Shown one piece after another: positions 17,068 to 26,191 of a DNA stretch of 59,141 nt. The stretch comes from Minisyncoccota bacterium (GTDB lineage Bacteria > Patescibacteriota > Minisyncoccia > Phycocordibacterales > CAIJYI01). The DNA lies in contig JALNYN010000008.1 in the NCBI GenBank assembly GCA_023229825.1, positions 13,135 through 72,275 of the forward strand. Reading direction: 5' to 3'. Both the position numbers and the translations under genes were made by a program. The first letter of the stretch is position 1. Every line of letters starts with the position of its first letter. The notes beneath the pieces are model-generated. The model saw nothing but the letters and a program-made list of their open reading frames with translations, was not told the origin of the DNA and made no database searches.

Positions 17068-17860
17068 CATAATTCCTATGGCGGGGCTTGGTTCGCGTTT
17101 TTCGGAAGAGGGATATCTTTTGCCGAAACCGCTTATTACTGTTTCCGGAAATCCCATGATTAAGAGCGTTATACGCGGATTACCAAAGGCTGATAAATGG
17201 ATTTTTTTGGTGCGAAAAGAACACGTTGAACAATTTTTCATAGACAAAGTTATAAAAAAGGAAATACCCGGCGCTATTATCATCGAGATAGACAAAACCA
17301 CGGAAGGACAGGCTTCCACATGCATGCTCGCGATGCCGTATATCAAAGACGATGAAGAACTTCTTATTTTCGCCTGCGATAACAGTTTTCTTTTTGACGC
17401 AAAAAAGTTTGCCGCGCTAAAACGACGTGCCGATGTTGATTCCATTATTTGGACATTTACCAGAGATACGCTGCTTACGGACAAACCGACAGCATGGGGG
17501 TGGGTAAAAATAGAAAAAGATGGTGAGACGATTTCGGATATGTCGGTAAAGATGCCTGTCTCCGACGATCCTTTTAATGATCATGCCGTTGTGGCGACAT
17601 TTTATTTTAAACGCGCAGGTGATTTCCAGAAAGCATACCAAAGGATGGTGGAAGAAAATTACCGCATCAACAATGAATTTTACGTGGACTCTCTGCCTGT
17701 TTTCTTCAAAAAACTCGGAAAAAAGAGCGTCATTTTTGACGTTGATCTGTATGTAAGCTTTGGAAAGCCGTCGGATCTGCACTCGTATGAATATAGAGAG
17801 TTTCTCTATTCACGGGGAAAACTTACCGATAAAAAATGGAAAAAATATTTTAAAGGATAA
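17060..17860 (+). CDS. Sugar-phosphate nucleotidyltransferase-like protein (second copy)
   Basis: 266 aa from the ATG at 17060; a GTG at 17009 is in frame but would give a long overlap. It has IIPMAGLGSRFSEEGYLLPK, FACDNSFLFD in the acidic-loop position, and a TAWGWVKIE segment. It is a diverged relative of the preceding enzyme. A pair of nucleotidyltransferases in one operon suggests two activated products, or one catalytic and one altered partner. Confidence 0.75.
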   Translation: MVNIIPMAGLGSRFSEEGYLLPKPLITVSGNPMIKSVIRGLPKADKWIFLVRKEHVEQFFIDKVIKKEIPGAIIIEIDKTTEGQASTCMLAMPYIKDDEELLIFACDNSFLFDAKKFAALKRRADVDSIIWTFTRDTLLTDKPTAWGWVKIEKDGETISDMSVKMPVSDDPFNDHAVVATFYFKRAGDFQKAYQRMVEENYRINNEFYVDSLPVFFKKLGKKSVIFDVDLYVSFGKPSDLHSYEYREFLYSRGKLTDKKWKKYFKG

Positions 17861-17865
17861 TTTTT

Positions 17866-18294
17866 ATGAATTTCAAGCAAAGAATAACTGATACGCTCAA
17901 GATTATTTCCAAAGATTTTTATGTGTATTTGATCATCGGAATGTGCACTTTTTTGATCGATTATTTTTTGTATCTGTTTTTTCTTGACCTCAATACTGGA
18001 ATGAATATCGCAAAAGCGTCGTCTTCTCTCATTGCGGTCGTTCTCAATTATATTTTTAATTCCCGATTTAATTTTGGAGGTAAAAACACTATGAAATCGG
18101 GAGATCTATCCATATACGTTTTAATTTACTGTTTTTTGATACTCATCCATGTTATTATGAATCGTGAGCTATATCTCATTCTGCAGGAAGAACACATAAG
18201 CGTTCTTTTGGCGATGAGTGTATCCGTTTTTATCAATTATGCCTGCGTAAAGAGGTTTTTTTCTTACACAAAAAACAAAAATTATGTTATATAA
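17866..18294 (+). CDS. GtrA-family membrane protein
   Basis: 142 aa with four predicted membrane helices (about residues 20-42, 48-66, 83-103 and 112-130), the GtrA architecture. Members are proposed flippases for polyprenyl-phosphate-linked sugars. The helix-2 segment VVLNYIFNSRFNF is family-typical. It lies 5 nt after the nucleotidyltransferase and overlaps the methyltransferase by 11 nt. Confidence 0.78.
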   Translation: MNFKQRITDTLKIISKDFYVYLIIGMCTFLIDYFLYLFFLDLNTGMNIAKASSSLIAVVLNYIFNSRFNFGGKNTMKSGDLSIYVLIYCFLILIHVIMNRELYLILQEEHISVLLAMSVSVFINYACVKRFFSYTKNKNYVI

Positions 18295-18979
18295 AATAGC
18301 GAAAAACAGCGCATTCCTTCAGAACTTGGCGGTAAATATCGCGACGTCCATTCACCCTTCCATTGTACATAATTTCGGAAAGATCGAAATGATAAAGAAA
18401 GCGATATGGAATTGTGAGTTAGAGGAAGTGTCCGGCGGATATTTTGAATTTGGAATTTACGAGGGGACGTCTTTGTATGCCGCCGTGAAAGCGCACAAAA
18501 AAATAAACTCAAAAATATCAAGAAATTTCTACGGTTTTGATTCTTTTGACGATGGTTTCAAATATTTTGACAAGCGCGATATTCACCCGTTTTTCAAAGA
18601 AGGAGATTTTATCAGTTCGTATGAGAAAGTAAAAAAAAGATTTTCCAAATTTCCAAATGTGAAATTGATCAAAGGTTACTTTGAAGAAACGGTGGCAAAC
18701 GGCAAAGGTGCGGACATTCACGGTAAAGATAAATGTGCTATTCTTTTCATAGACTGCGATCTGATGAATCCGGCAACCGTTGCGCTAGAATATGCAAAGC
18801 CCTTGCTTCAGGCCGGAACCATTATCATTATCGATGATTATTATGCGTACAAAGGCGACGAAAATCTGGGAACATACGGCGCTTTTCACAAATTCTTGCA
18901 CAATCATCCGAATATCAAAGCAAGGGAATTCTCCGATTACGGTTACGGAGGGAAGTCCTTTATTGTGATGAAAGTGTAA
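18284..18979 (+). CDS. TylF/MycF-like sugar O-methyltransferase
   Basis: 231 aa. It contains GGYFEFGIYEGTSLYAAV (SAM loop), FYGFDSFDDG, LIKGYFEETV and the metal-binding FIDCDL and IIIDDYYAY segments, which together are characteristic of the macrocin O-methyltransferase family of Mg-dependent sugar methyltransferases. It probably methylates a hydroxyl on a sugar of the surface glycan. It overlaps the GtrA gene by 11 nt. Confidence 0.8.
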   Translation: MLYKIAKNSAFLQNLAVNIATSIHPSIVHNFGKIEMIKKAIWNCELEEVSGGYFEFGIYEGTSLYAAVKAHKKINSKISRNFYGFDSFDDGFKYFDKRDIHPFFKEGDFISSYEKVKKRFSKFPNVKLIKGYFEETVANGKGADIHGKDKCAILFIDCDLMNPATVALEYAKPLLQAGTIIIIDDYYAYKGDENLGTYGAFHKFLHNHPNIKAREFSDYGYGGKSFIVMKV

Positions 18980-18992
18980 ATAAAATATAAAC

Positions 18993-19694
18993 ATGAAACT
19001 CTCCATTGTTATTCCTTGCTATAACGAAGCAAAAAACATCCCGCTTATTTTGGAGAAGTATGGGAAGATCATCTTTGACCACGATATTGAAGTGGTTTTG
19101 GTAAACAACGGTTCAACCGACGAGACCGTCGGTATTTTGCGCGAACTTCTTCCAAAATATTCGTTCCTGAAAATAGTGAATGTTTCCGTAAACCAAGGAT
19201 ATGGCTACGGAATACTTTCTGGGCTGAAGGAATCAGCCGGTGATTTTATCGGCTGGACACACGGCGATATGCAGACTCCAGCAGAAGATGTTGTTGCTGC
19301 GTTCGGTTTGATACAAAAAAACGGATATGATCCGAAATTATATTGCAAAGGAACCCGCCGAGGACGTCCGCTTTTTGATGTGGTTTTTACGGTTGGAATG
19401 AGCGTTTTTGAAACGCTGTATCTCGGAACGTGGCTCTATGATATCAATGCGCAGCCGAATATTTTTCATCGAAGTTTTTTTGAGAAATGGAAAAATCCGC
19501 CGGACGATTTTTCACTTGACCTCTACGCGCTCTATTCGGCCAAAAAAGAAAAATTGAAAATCGTCCGTTTTCCCGTCTTCTTCCTGAAGCGAATATACGG
19601 GGAATCCCACTGGAACAAAAACTTCGCTTCAAAATGGAAATTTATCAAACGAACGATGGAGTTCAGCGTAAAGCTTAAAAAGAACAATCTATGA
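18993..19694 (+). CDS. GT2 glycosyltransferase
   Basis: 233 aa GT-A enzyme of the polyprenyl-phosphate-sugar synthase type: LSIVIPCYNEAKNIPLIL, VLVNNGSTDETV, NQGYGYGILSGLKES and the metal-site THGDMQTP (HxDxQ in place of DADxQ). The short length without membrane helices suits a dolichyl-phosphate-sugar-type synthase that feeds the membrane proteins downstream. It overlaps the first of those by 4 nt (ATGA). Confidence 0.8.
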   Translation: MKLSIVIPCYNEAKNIPLILEKYGKIIFDHDIEVVLVNNGSTDETVGILRELLPKYSFLKIVNVSVNQGYGYGILSGLKESAGDFIGWTHGDMQTPAEDVVAAFGLIQKNGYDPKLYCKGTRRGRPLFDVVFTVGMSVFETLYLGTWLYDINAQPNIFHRSFFEKWKNPPDDFSLDLYALYSAKKEKLKIVRFPVFFLKRIYGESHWNKNFASKWKFIKRTMEFSVKLKKNNL

Positions 19695-21442
19695 TACGCG
19701 GAGTTATAAAGAATGGGCTTGAAACGATCAGTAAAAATAAAATAACGAGCATTTTTTTTCTCGTTCTTTTTTTGAGTTTGACAGCGCATCTTCTCGTGAG
19801 GAATAAACATTATCAAGAGTGCGATTCATCGCTTGTGTATCGCGTCATGTATGATTTTCCGTATTCCACCATGCCTTTTTTGAACGGCGTCAGTCGTGGA
19901 GGAGGCATTGCCCTGTCTCAAGAGACCGCATCATCACTTGTTAACAACACTATAGTAAACGGCCTGCTGAAAACTTCTCTCGGCGACAAATACAACGAAA
20001 GTAAAAAAGAGACGCTGATAAAAATGCTGAGCACCGATGCAAAATCACCGTTTTTTTACTTGAGAAGCGCTGTTGTTTTCGGTATTATTGCTGCGGGTAA
20101 ATACATTCCACATTTTATACAATCGGCGTTTATTCTTCCTTTTTCCACGACGTACTCTTTTGGTCATGGGCTTTTTTACGGATTATTGAGCGGATCGCAT
20201 ACCTCGTATCAGGATTTCATGTCGAGGACGATTAGTTTGACGCTCATATTATTTCATCTCAGCGTTATCTTCGTATTTTTAACCATGAGAAGGCTCGGTG
20301 TGCGACCAATACCGGCAACAATCGGATCTTTATTCATGCTGTTTTCTATAACACTGTACTCATATGGTTATCACCTTGGAAGCACGGTATGGAATTTTTC
20401 TGCAGGCGTTTTTTTTCTGTGGTTTGCCGTTACCCAATATTCCCGATGTCCAAAGGAGGTTTATTTGCGGCGGATACCTTGGCTTGCGGGGATCCTTGTT
20501 TTTTTCAGTTACGTCGTCGTTTTTTATTGGACATCATTTCTTTTTGCATATTTTTTCATGCAAAAAAAATATGCAGACAATAAAACCTTTTTTAAGGAAG
20601 CGTGCGTTTTTTTGAAAACTCAAACCCCGGCCATTGTTTTGATTTTTCTCTGCGCTTTTCTTTTTTATCCTTTCGGACAAACGCCGACTGAGAGCATTAA
20701 ATCTCTAAGCGATGTATTTTCTTTTTCTTACTATATTATTTTAAACATCTTCAGCTTTTACAACAAAAGTTCTGTAGTCGATGCCGTTCAGTTTATTCTT
20801 GCCGTATCTCTCATCGGAATCGGAATATATGCACTTAGTAAAAATCGCGAGGAAAAAGAAAGGACATTGGCGGGTTCAATGATCATGTTCTTTTTTCTGA
20901 TTTTGTTCGTTCCCGTAATTATCGGTATTTTGAGTTTTGGTCCCTCGCGGCATATACTGTTTATCGTTCCTTTTTTGTTCGTGTTGGCTGGTATCGGTAT
21001 GAATTTTATTTTTGATCATTTAAATATTTCTTACAAAACCGGAATCATCCTCATTGCCTTAGTGGCTCTCGCCGGTTTTGCCTGCCTGTCTCTCCGGACA
21101 AACGATGCTTTTGATAAAACTTCGCTGATAAAGATCGATCCGAGCGTGAACCATGTGAGGATAAGCGGTTGTTCTTTTCATTTGTTATATAAAAATTGGG
21201 GAGAGAACAGAACAGTTGAAATGGCGAGATCGGAGTATCGAAAAGGAGACACATATTATTATGTCGGGGAAGATACCCTCTCGGGCATTCCTTTGGAGAA
21301 AGGAATGACAGCAGACGTCATCAGCACCAAAAACGTACAAACCGGCATACAATTCACTTCCTACAGCCCCGAGAAATACCCCTGGGATCGTCAAAACGGC
21401 TTTTCCGCCATAACCTTCAGGGTCGTTGATGTTTCAATATGA
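19691..21442 (+). CDS. Polytopic membrane protein, possible GT-C (tandem paralog A)
   Basis: 583 aa with an N-terminal helix, an extracytoplasmic loop carrying QECDSSLVYRVMYDFPY, about ten further hydrophobic segments and a soluble C-terminal tail of about 110 residues. The layout is that of GT-C glycosyltransferases, which use polyprenyl-phosphate sugars outside the membrane and have an acidic residue in the first loop, but no specific family was recognised. A GPSRHILF segment is conserved with its neighbour. It directly follows a GT2 polyprenyl-phosphate synthase-like gene, which supports the GT-C guess. Confidence 0.6.
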   Translation: MIRGVIKNGLETISKNKITSIFFLVLFLSLTAHLLVRNKHYQECDSSLVYRVMYDFPYSTMPFLNGVSRGGGIALSQETASSLVNNTIVNGLLKTSLGDKYNESKKETLIKMLSTDAKSPFFYLRSAVVFGIIAAGKYIPHFIQSAFILPFSTTYSFGHGLFYGLLSGSHTSYQDFMSRTISLTLILFHLSVIFVFLTMRRLGVRPIPATIGSLFMLFSITLYSYGYHLGSTVWNFSAGVFFLWFAVTQYSRCPKEVYLRRIPWLAGILVFFSYVVVFYWTSFLFAYFFMQKKYADNKTFFKEACVFLKTQTPAIVLIFLCAFLFYPFGQTPTESIKSLSDVFSFSYYIILNIFSFYNKSSVVDAVQFILAVSLIGIGIYALSKNREEKERTLAGSMIMFFFLILFVPVIIGILSFGPSRHILFIVPFLFVLAGIGMNFIFDHLNISYKTGIILIALVALAGFACLSLRTNDAFDKTSLIKIDPSVNHVRISGCSFHLLYKNWGENRTVEMARSEYRKGDTYYYVGEDTLSGIPLEKGMTADVISTKNVQTGIQFTSYSPEKYPWDRQNGFSAITFRVVDVSI

Positions 21443-23187
21443 TACGAATAAAAAAAGGAATTGAGACGATCGGCAAGCATAAAGCAGCGAGCTTTTTCTT
21501 TTTCGTTGTTCTTTTGAGCCTCTGCGTTCATCTCGCAGTAAGAAATGATCATTTTCAGGAATGTGATTCGTCGCTTGTCTATCATGTCATGCGTGATTTT
21601 CCCTATTACGCAATGACTTTCACGAACTCGGTTACGGAAAAATCCCCTTTACCCATTTCTCTTTCAAAAAATACGGCGACCAATTTGGTTAACGATCCGA
21701 TAATACATGGACTACTCAAAGCTTCCTTCGGAGGTAATTTCAATGAACATAAAAAAGAGACCCTCATCAATGTTCTTTTTTTGAACACGCGGTCGCCGCT
21801 GTTTTATGTACGAAGCTCTATTATTTTCGGATTAATCGCCGTTGACACCCATCTTCCTTATTTTATTAAAGCGGCGTTTGTTCTTCCGCTTTCTTCAACT
21901 TATTCTTTCGGTCACGGCTTTCTTTATGGTTTATTGATGAATCCGAACATTTCATACGAAGATTTCATGTCTCGTGCGCTTGTTTTGACGCTTATTTTGT
22001 TTCATCTCGGTGTTATTTTTATATTCTTAACATTGCGTAAACTTTCGGTTCGTCCCGGAGCCGCCGTTATCGGGTCGTTGTTCGCGCTCTTTTCCATAAG
22101 TCTGTATTCGTATGGCTACCACCTTGGAAGCACCATATGGAATTTTATCACGAGCGCCTTTTTCTTGTGGTTTATCGTTGAATATCGCGCGAAATTTGAG
22201 GATGCTGTATATTTGAAAAAAGTTTCCTTGCTTGCCGGAATTCTTGTATTTTTCAATTATCTCATCGTCGTTTATTGGACGGCGTTTATCTTGGCATATT
22301 TTTTGTCAGTCAAAAGAGAAGAGAGCAAAGGGAAGATTTTTTCAATTTTGAAAACTCAAGGTTCAGCCCTTTTTTTGTTTTTTGTCTGCGTAATTCTTTT
22401 TTTTCCGCCGGGGCAAGCCATGCGAGGAGCAGTGTCTTCATTCGCTGATTTGTTTTCTTTTCCGTACTATAGTATTTTAAATATTTTTAGTTTTTACAAC
22501 AAAAGCGGAGTTATTGAAATTCTTCAGTTTATTGTTTTTGCTCTTTTAATTTTTTTCGGTGTTTATTCATTTCGCAAAAACAAAACAAATAGTGAACGAT
22601 CGCTCTTTGAATCCGTGACAAAATTATTTTTCGGAATTTTGCTCGCAATGATGATATCCAGATTTCTTTCCTTAGGTCCGTCGCGCCACATATTGTTTGT
22701 CAGCCCGCTTTTGTTCATTCTTGCCGGTTTGGGTATTGACTTTATTTTTAACCGCCACTTCTCTCTTCCCAAAGCGGAATTTATTGTCATCCTTTTGATT
22801 TCAGTGCTTGGATTTTTCTCCTTATCTCTGCGAATTCTTGATGTAAAAGATCTGACTACGGAGATAAGAATCGACCCCAATGTCCGGCACATAATCGTAA
22901 GCGATTATTCATTTCAATGGAGATACAAAAATTGGGGCGAGAAGATAAGCGTTGAACCGAGCCAGCCGAATTTTTTGAAAGGAGAAACCTATCTTTTGCT
23001 TTCCAACTCATCAAGTACCTTGCCGGAGAAATTATTAGAGAAAGGATTTAGTACGAAGGTTCTCAATACTCAAGAAAAAAGATCGACAGGAGTTCAATTT
23101 ACCGCTTATAATCCGGAGAAATATGTATGGGGCAGTGAAAGCGGTTTTTCCGCCATAACCTTCAGGGTCGTTGATGTTCCAAAGTAA
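21439..23187 (+). CDS. Polytopic membrane protein, possible GT-C (tandem paralog B)
   Basis: 582 aa, collinear paralog of the preceding protein. It shares QECDSSLVYHVMRDFPYYAM, YSYGYHLGSTIWNF, LNIFSFYNKSG, LGPSRHILFVSPLLFILAG and the C-terminal FSAITFRVVDV. The last 33 coding nucleotides are identical between the two genes while most of the rest has drifted. It has an ATGA overlap with paralog A. It ends the + strand operon and converges with a minus-strand GT2 gene 11 nt away. Confidence 0.6.
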   Translation: MIRIKKGIETIGKHKAASFFFFVVLLSLCVHLAVRNDHFQECDSSLVYHVMRDFPYYAMTFTNSVTEKSPLPISLSKNTATNLVNDPIIHGLLKASFGGNFNEHKKETLINVLFLNTRSPLFYVRSSIIFGLIAVDTHLPYFIKAAFVLPLSSTYSFGHGFLYGLLMNPNISYEDFMSRALVLTLILFHLGVIFIFLTLRKLSVRPGAAVIGSLFALFSISLYSYGYHLGSTIWNFITSAFFLWFIVEYRAKFEDAVYLKKVSLLAGILVFFNYLIVVYWTAFILAYFLSVKREESKGKIFSILKTQGSALFLFFVCVILFFPPGQAMRGAVSSFADLFSFPYYSILNIFSFYNKSGVIEILQFIVFALLIFFGVYSFRKNKTNSERSLFESVTKLFFGILLAMMISRFLSLGPSRHILFVSPLLFILAGLGIDFIFNRHFSLPKAEFIVILLISVLGFFSLSLRILDVKDLTTEIRIDPNVRHIIVSDYSFQWRYKNWGEKISVEPSQPNFLKGETYLLLSNSSSTLPEKLLEKGFSTKVLNTQEKRSTGVQFTAYNPEKYVWGSESGFSAITFRVVDVPK

Positions 23188-23198
23188 AAGAGGCTTTG

Positions 23199-24224
23199 TT
23201 ATTTTTTTAGAAGTCCCTTTACGAGTATTTTCATACCGTCCCAGTATTTCTTTCTGCTGCCGATCTTGAAAAGCGGGGAAGATCGATATTTTTTCCAAAC
23301 GGCAAATCTTTCTTTTGTGTTAAAACCGCAGACTATTCGCCAGCGTTCGTATATGGCTTTATCCAAAGATTCGGGTTTGTATACCAAGGTCGTTTGATTT
23401 GCCGTCAGTATCTTTATAAGCCAGTTCTCTTGTTTTGCGAGAAAATCGGCGATATCTTCTCCGTCTTTTGGCAGGAGAAAATTATGAAGGCGTTTTTCTT
23501 CATCGGTTTGTTCAATGTTCATTTTTTTGAGCATGTCGGAACGAACGCGATAGGCAGTTTCTCCCGTTTCCTGTTTAAAAACTTGAGAGGCGCTTTTTTG
23601 GTGAACGCGATAATGGAGCAGTACTTTTGGAATGTTTGCCATTGGGAAATGTTCGGCGCACCGCAACCATAGATCATAGTCTTCGCCGTAGGTAAGATCA
23701 CGGTTGTAATTCAAATGAAATTTTTCAAATAAACTTTTTCGAAACATAGTTGACGGATGCGCGAAAGAAGTTTGGAAAAGCATATTGGCGCGAATGTCAT
23801 CGAAATCGACAGGAAATTTGTTGGTGAAGGGCTTACCAGCTCCGATGGTGGTGTACCACGTTCCGCACACGCCGATTTTTCGATTTTTTTCCATGAATTC
23901 AACTTGTTGGGCTAAACGATCCGGCAGAGAAATGTCGTCCGAATCCATTCGCGCAATGTATTTTCCTTTCGCTTCTTTTATCCCGCGATGGAGCGCCTTC
24001 ACCATCACCTCGTCGGGGGTGCGCTCGATCCGTCGTATTCTTTGGTCGACAAAGGCGGAAAGTATATCACGGCTTTCTTTGCTGGTGGTTGCTGAAATTA
24101 AGATGAGCAGTTCAAAATTTTTGTAGGTTTGGCTGAGAATACTCTCCACGGCATCTCTCAAATACTGTTCGGAATTATGAACAGGCAACAGAACGCTTAT
24201 GAGAGGTTGTTTTTCGGTATTCAT
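23199..24224 (-). CDS. GT2 glycosyltransferase
   Basis: 341 aa. ISVLLPVHNSEQYLRDAVESI, then ARMDSDDISLPDRLAQQVEF with the DxD-like SDD site, TSFAHPSTMFRK and YGEDYDLWLRC are classic chain-extending GT2 motifs. The C-terminal 90 residues carry no recognised domain. It lies 3 nt downstream of hddA on the minus strand, so it may be the transferase that uses the activated heptose (inference from position only). Confidence 0.8.
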   Translation of the reverse strand: MNTEKQPLISVLLPVHNSEQYLRDAVESILSQTYKNFELLILISATTSKESRDILSAFVDQRIRRIERTPDEVMVKALHRGIKEAKGKYIARMDSDDISLPDRLAQQVEFMEKNRKIGVCGTWYTTIGAGKPFTNKFPVDFDDIRANMLFQTSFAHPSTMFRKSLFEKFHLNYNRDLTYGEDYDLWLRCAEHFPMANIPKVLLHYRVHQKSASQVFKQETGETAYRVRSDMLKKMNIEQTDEEKRLHNFLLPKDGEDIADFLAKQENWLIKILTANQTTLVYKPESLDKAIYERWRIVCGFNTKERFAVWKKYRSSPLFKIGSRKKYWDGMKILVKGLLKK

Positions 24225-24227
24225 TCT

Positions 24228-25205
24228 TTATTGTCGAAATATTATTTCAGACCCTCTGTCGGAAAAAGAAAAGGGGATGTGGCGAAGTTTTTGGAGAGCT
24301 TTTATCAGCTGTTTCTGATTTTTCTTTTCGCAATAAAATAAAAGGCATCCGCCGCCGCCGGCTCCGAGAAGCTTTCCTCCGAGGGCGCCGTTTTTTAAGC
24401 CAAGTTCGTAGTACCTGTTTATTTCGCTATTAGTGATAGTTGACGCGACCGATCGCTTGAGCAGCCAGCCTTTATGGAGTAGTTGTCCGAATTCTTTGAT
24501 ATGGTCGCGCTCAAGCGCGTCGCGCATCTCATACGCTATGGCAACCATTTTTTTTAAGTCTCCCACGGCACTCGTCTTTTTTTGTATGTTGTTTTTTTGA
24601 ACTTCTAAAATATCGTTCGCCGATCGGGTGATACCGGTATAAAAAAGCAATAAATTTTCATCAAGCTCATTTTTCTTTTTTGCGGAAATGCGGATCGGTT
24701 CGACGGAAACCGTACCATCTTTTTCGAAACGAATAAAATTCAAACCGCCGTATGCGGCTGCGTATTGATCTTGTTTGCCGATCGGGTATTTGAGTTTTTT
24801 TATTTCCGTTTCGCAGGCGTATTTTGCAAGCTCTTCGGGTGAAACTTTTTTATTTTGATGCGCCGATAATGCATGGTATAAAGAAACCGCAAAAGAACTC
24901 GATGAACCGAGGCCTGTTTGAGAAGGAAGATCTCCTGAGCTCGCGATTTCCAACCCTCTCATCTTTTGATGGGTAAGAATCGTCCGAGCAATGTGGTTTT
25001 TAAGATCATGCGGACGTTCGACTTTTTCTGTTTCGGTATACTTGAGAAGCAGCGTGTTTTTTTCGAAATGAGGGAGGAGAGATACGTGTATATATTTATC
25101 AATAGAGGTGCTTACGACGGCACCGCCATGTTTTTTATAAAAATCAGGAAGGTCGGAACCGCCCCCGGCAAAGCTGATTCGAAATGGTGTTCTCGCAATA
25201 ATCAT
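24228..25205 (-). CDS. hddA: D-glycero-D-manno-heptose 7-phosphate kinase (GHMP kinase)
   Basis: 325 aa from the ATG at 25205. GHMP-kinase features: RTPFRISFAGGGSDLP at the N terminus, the ATP-binding GDLPSQTGLGSSSSFAV near residue 90, and the C-terminal GGKLLGAGGGGCLLF. This combination is that of HddA-type kinases, which add a phosphate at C1 of heptose 7-phosphate. GmhA and an HddC-GmhB fusion lie nearby and support the assignment. TATAAA (minus strand, 25217-25212) is 6 nt before the ATG, so the mRNA is probably leaderless. Confidence 0.82.
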   Translation of the reverse strand: MIIARTPFRISFAGGGSDLPDFYKKHGGAVVSTSIDKYIHVSLLPHFEKNTLLLKYTETEKVERPHDLKNHIARTILTHQKMRGLEIASSGDLPSQTGLGSSSSFAVSLYHALSAHQNKKVSPEELAKYACETEIKKLKYPIGKQDQYAAAYGGLNFIRFEKDGTVSVEPIRISAKKKNELDENLLLFYTGITRSANDILEVQKNNIQKKTSAVGDLKKMVAIAYEMRDALERDHIKEFGQLLHKGWLLKRSVASTITNSEINRYYELGLKNGALGGKLLGAGGGGCLLFYCEKKNQKQLIKALQKLRHIPFSFSDRGSEIIFRQ

Positions 25206-25261
25206 AGTATATTTATAGTAGCGTATTGCTTCTTTTTTGCAAGAAGTGCTACAATACGAAA
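25206..25261. promoter_or_regulatory. Overlapping divergent promoters of hddA and the SDR gene
   Basis: In 56 nt between two divergent ATGs, the + strand has TTGCTT (25226-25231), an 18-nt spacer and TACAAT (25250-25255), 6 nt before its ATG. The minus strand has TATAAA (25217-25212), 6 nt before its own ATG, with the self-complementary TTGCAA at 25237-25242 as a possible -35. The two polymerases could not easily bind at once. Confidence 0.55.
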
Positions 25262-26191
25262 ATGTCAAACAAACAAACCATACTCGTCACGGGGGGCGCC
25301 GGTTTTATCGGTTCAAATACCGTGAAATTCCTTTGTGACCTGGGATATTCGGTCAGGGTCATTGATGACCTCTCGTTTGGGTACAAGAAATTCGTTGATT
25401 CGCGAGCTGAATTTTTTGAGGCGTCCATCGCTGATGAAAAAACTCTTGAAAAGGCGCTTGCCGGCGTTGAAGCGGTGTTTCATTTTGCCGGGTCCAGTAT
25501 CATCAAATTTTCTATCGATAATCCGATGTCGTATGTTGAAAATAATATCGTCAATGGCACAAAACTTCTGGATGGCATGCGAAAAGCCAGCGTGAAAAAA
25601 ATTATTTTTTCTTCTTCGGCTTCCGTGTACGGCGAACCAAAAAGCGTTCCCGTAAAAGAGGATCAGGCGAAAATTCCCCTGCAGCCGTATGGGGCGAGCA
25701 AGCTGGCCTTTGAAGCGATCCTTTCCGCTTATTACCAAAGTTTCGGAATTGAAAGCACTTCGCTCCGATATTTCAATGCGTATGGTCCGTATGATGAACA
25801 GATGCCTGCGACGCGAGCCGTGCCGATGTGGATCAAAGAAGCGATCGCGGGGGAGCCGATAAAAACTTATTGGAACGGTTCCCAGCTTCGCGATTATATT
25901 TTTGTGAGGGACATTGCACAGGCTCACGTCGATGTTCTTCCTCTTTCAGGGTGCAATGTTTTTAATATCGGTTCAGGAAACGGCATCATTATGAAAGACT
26001 TGCTTGATGAAATAGTAAAGATCATGGGGTTAAAAAATAAAATCGTTGATATGGGGGAACGCCCGGGCGATCCGATGAAGCTGGTTGCGGATACGTCGGC
26101 GATATTTCAAGCGGTCGGATGGAGGCCGAAAGTATCTTTACATGAAGGGCTGGCGGAAACGATACATTATTTTAAAAACGCGAAAAAATGA
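25262..26191 (+). CDS. NAD-dependent sugar epimerase/dehydratase (GalE-like SDR)
   Basis: 309 aa extended SDR acting on a nucleotide sugar. Rossmann motif TGGAGFIGSNT, catalytic SSSASVYGE serine region, YGASK (Tyr-x3-Lys) and the NAYGP and GSGNGI segments typical of UDP-glucose 4-epimerase relatives. Its place between HddA and the HddC-GmhB fusion suggests that the substrate may be GDP-heptose, but a hexose substrate is equally possible. It overlaps the next gene by ATGA. Confidence 0.78.
   Translation: MSNKQTILVTGGAGFIGSNTVKFLCDLGYSVRVIDDLSFGYKKFVDSRAEFFEASIADEKTLEKALAGVEAVFHFAGSSIIKFSIDNPMSYVENNIVNGTKLLDGMRKASVKKIIFSSSASVYGEPKSVPVKEDQAKIPLQPYGASKLAFEAILSAYYQSFGIESTSLRYFNAYGPYDEQMPATRAVPMWIKEAIAGEPIKTYWNGSQLRDYIFVRDIAQAHVDVLPLSGCNVFNIGSGNGIIMKDLLDEIVKIMGLKNKIVDMGERPGDPMKLVADTSAIFQAVGWRPKVSLHEGLAETIHYFKNAKK

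Noticed and set aside
19691..23187. One gene split by a frameshift
   Set aside because: Each half is a complete collinear protein of the same length with the same start and end motifs, so this is a tandem duplication.
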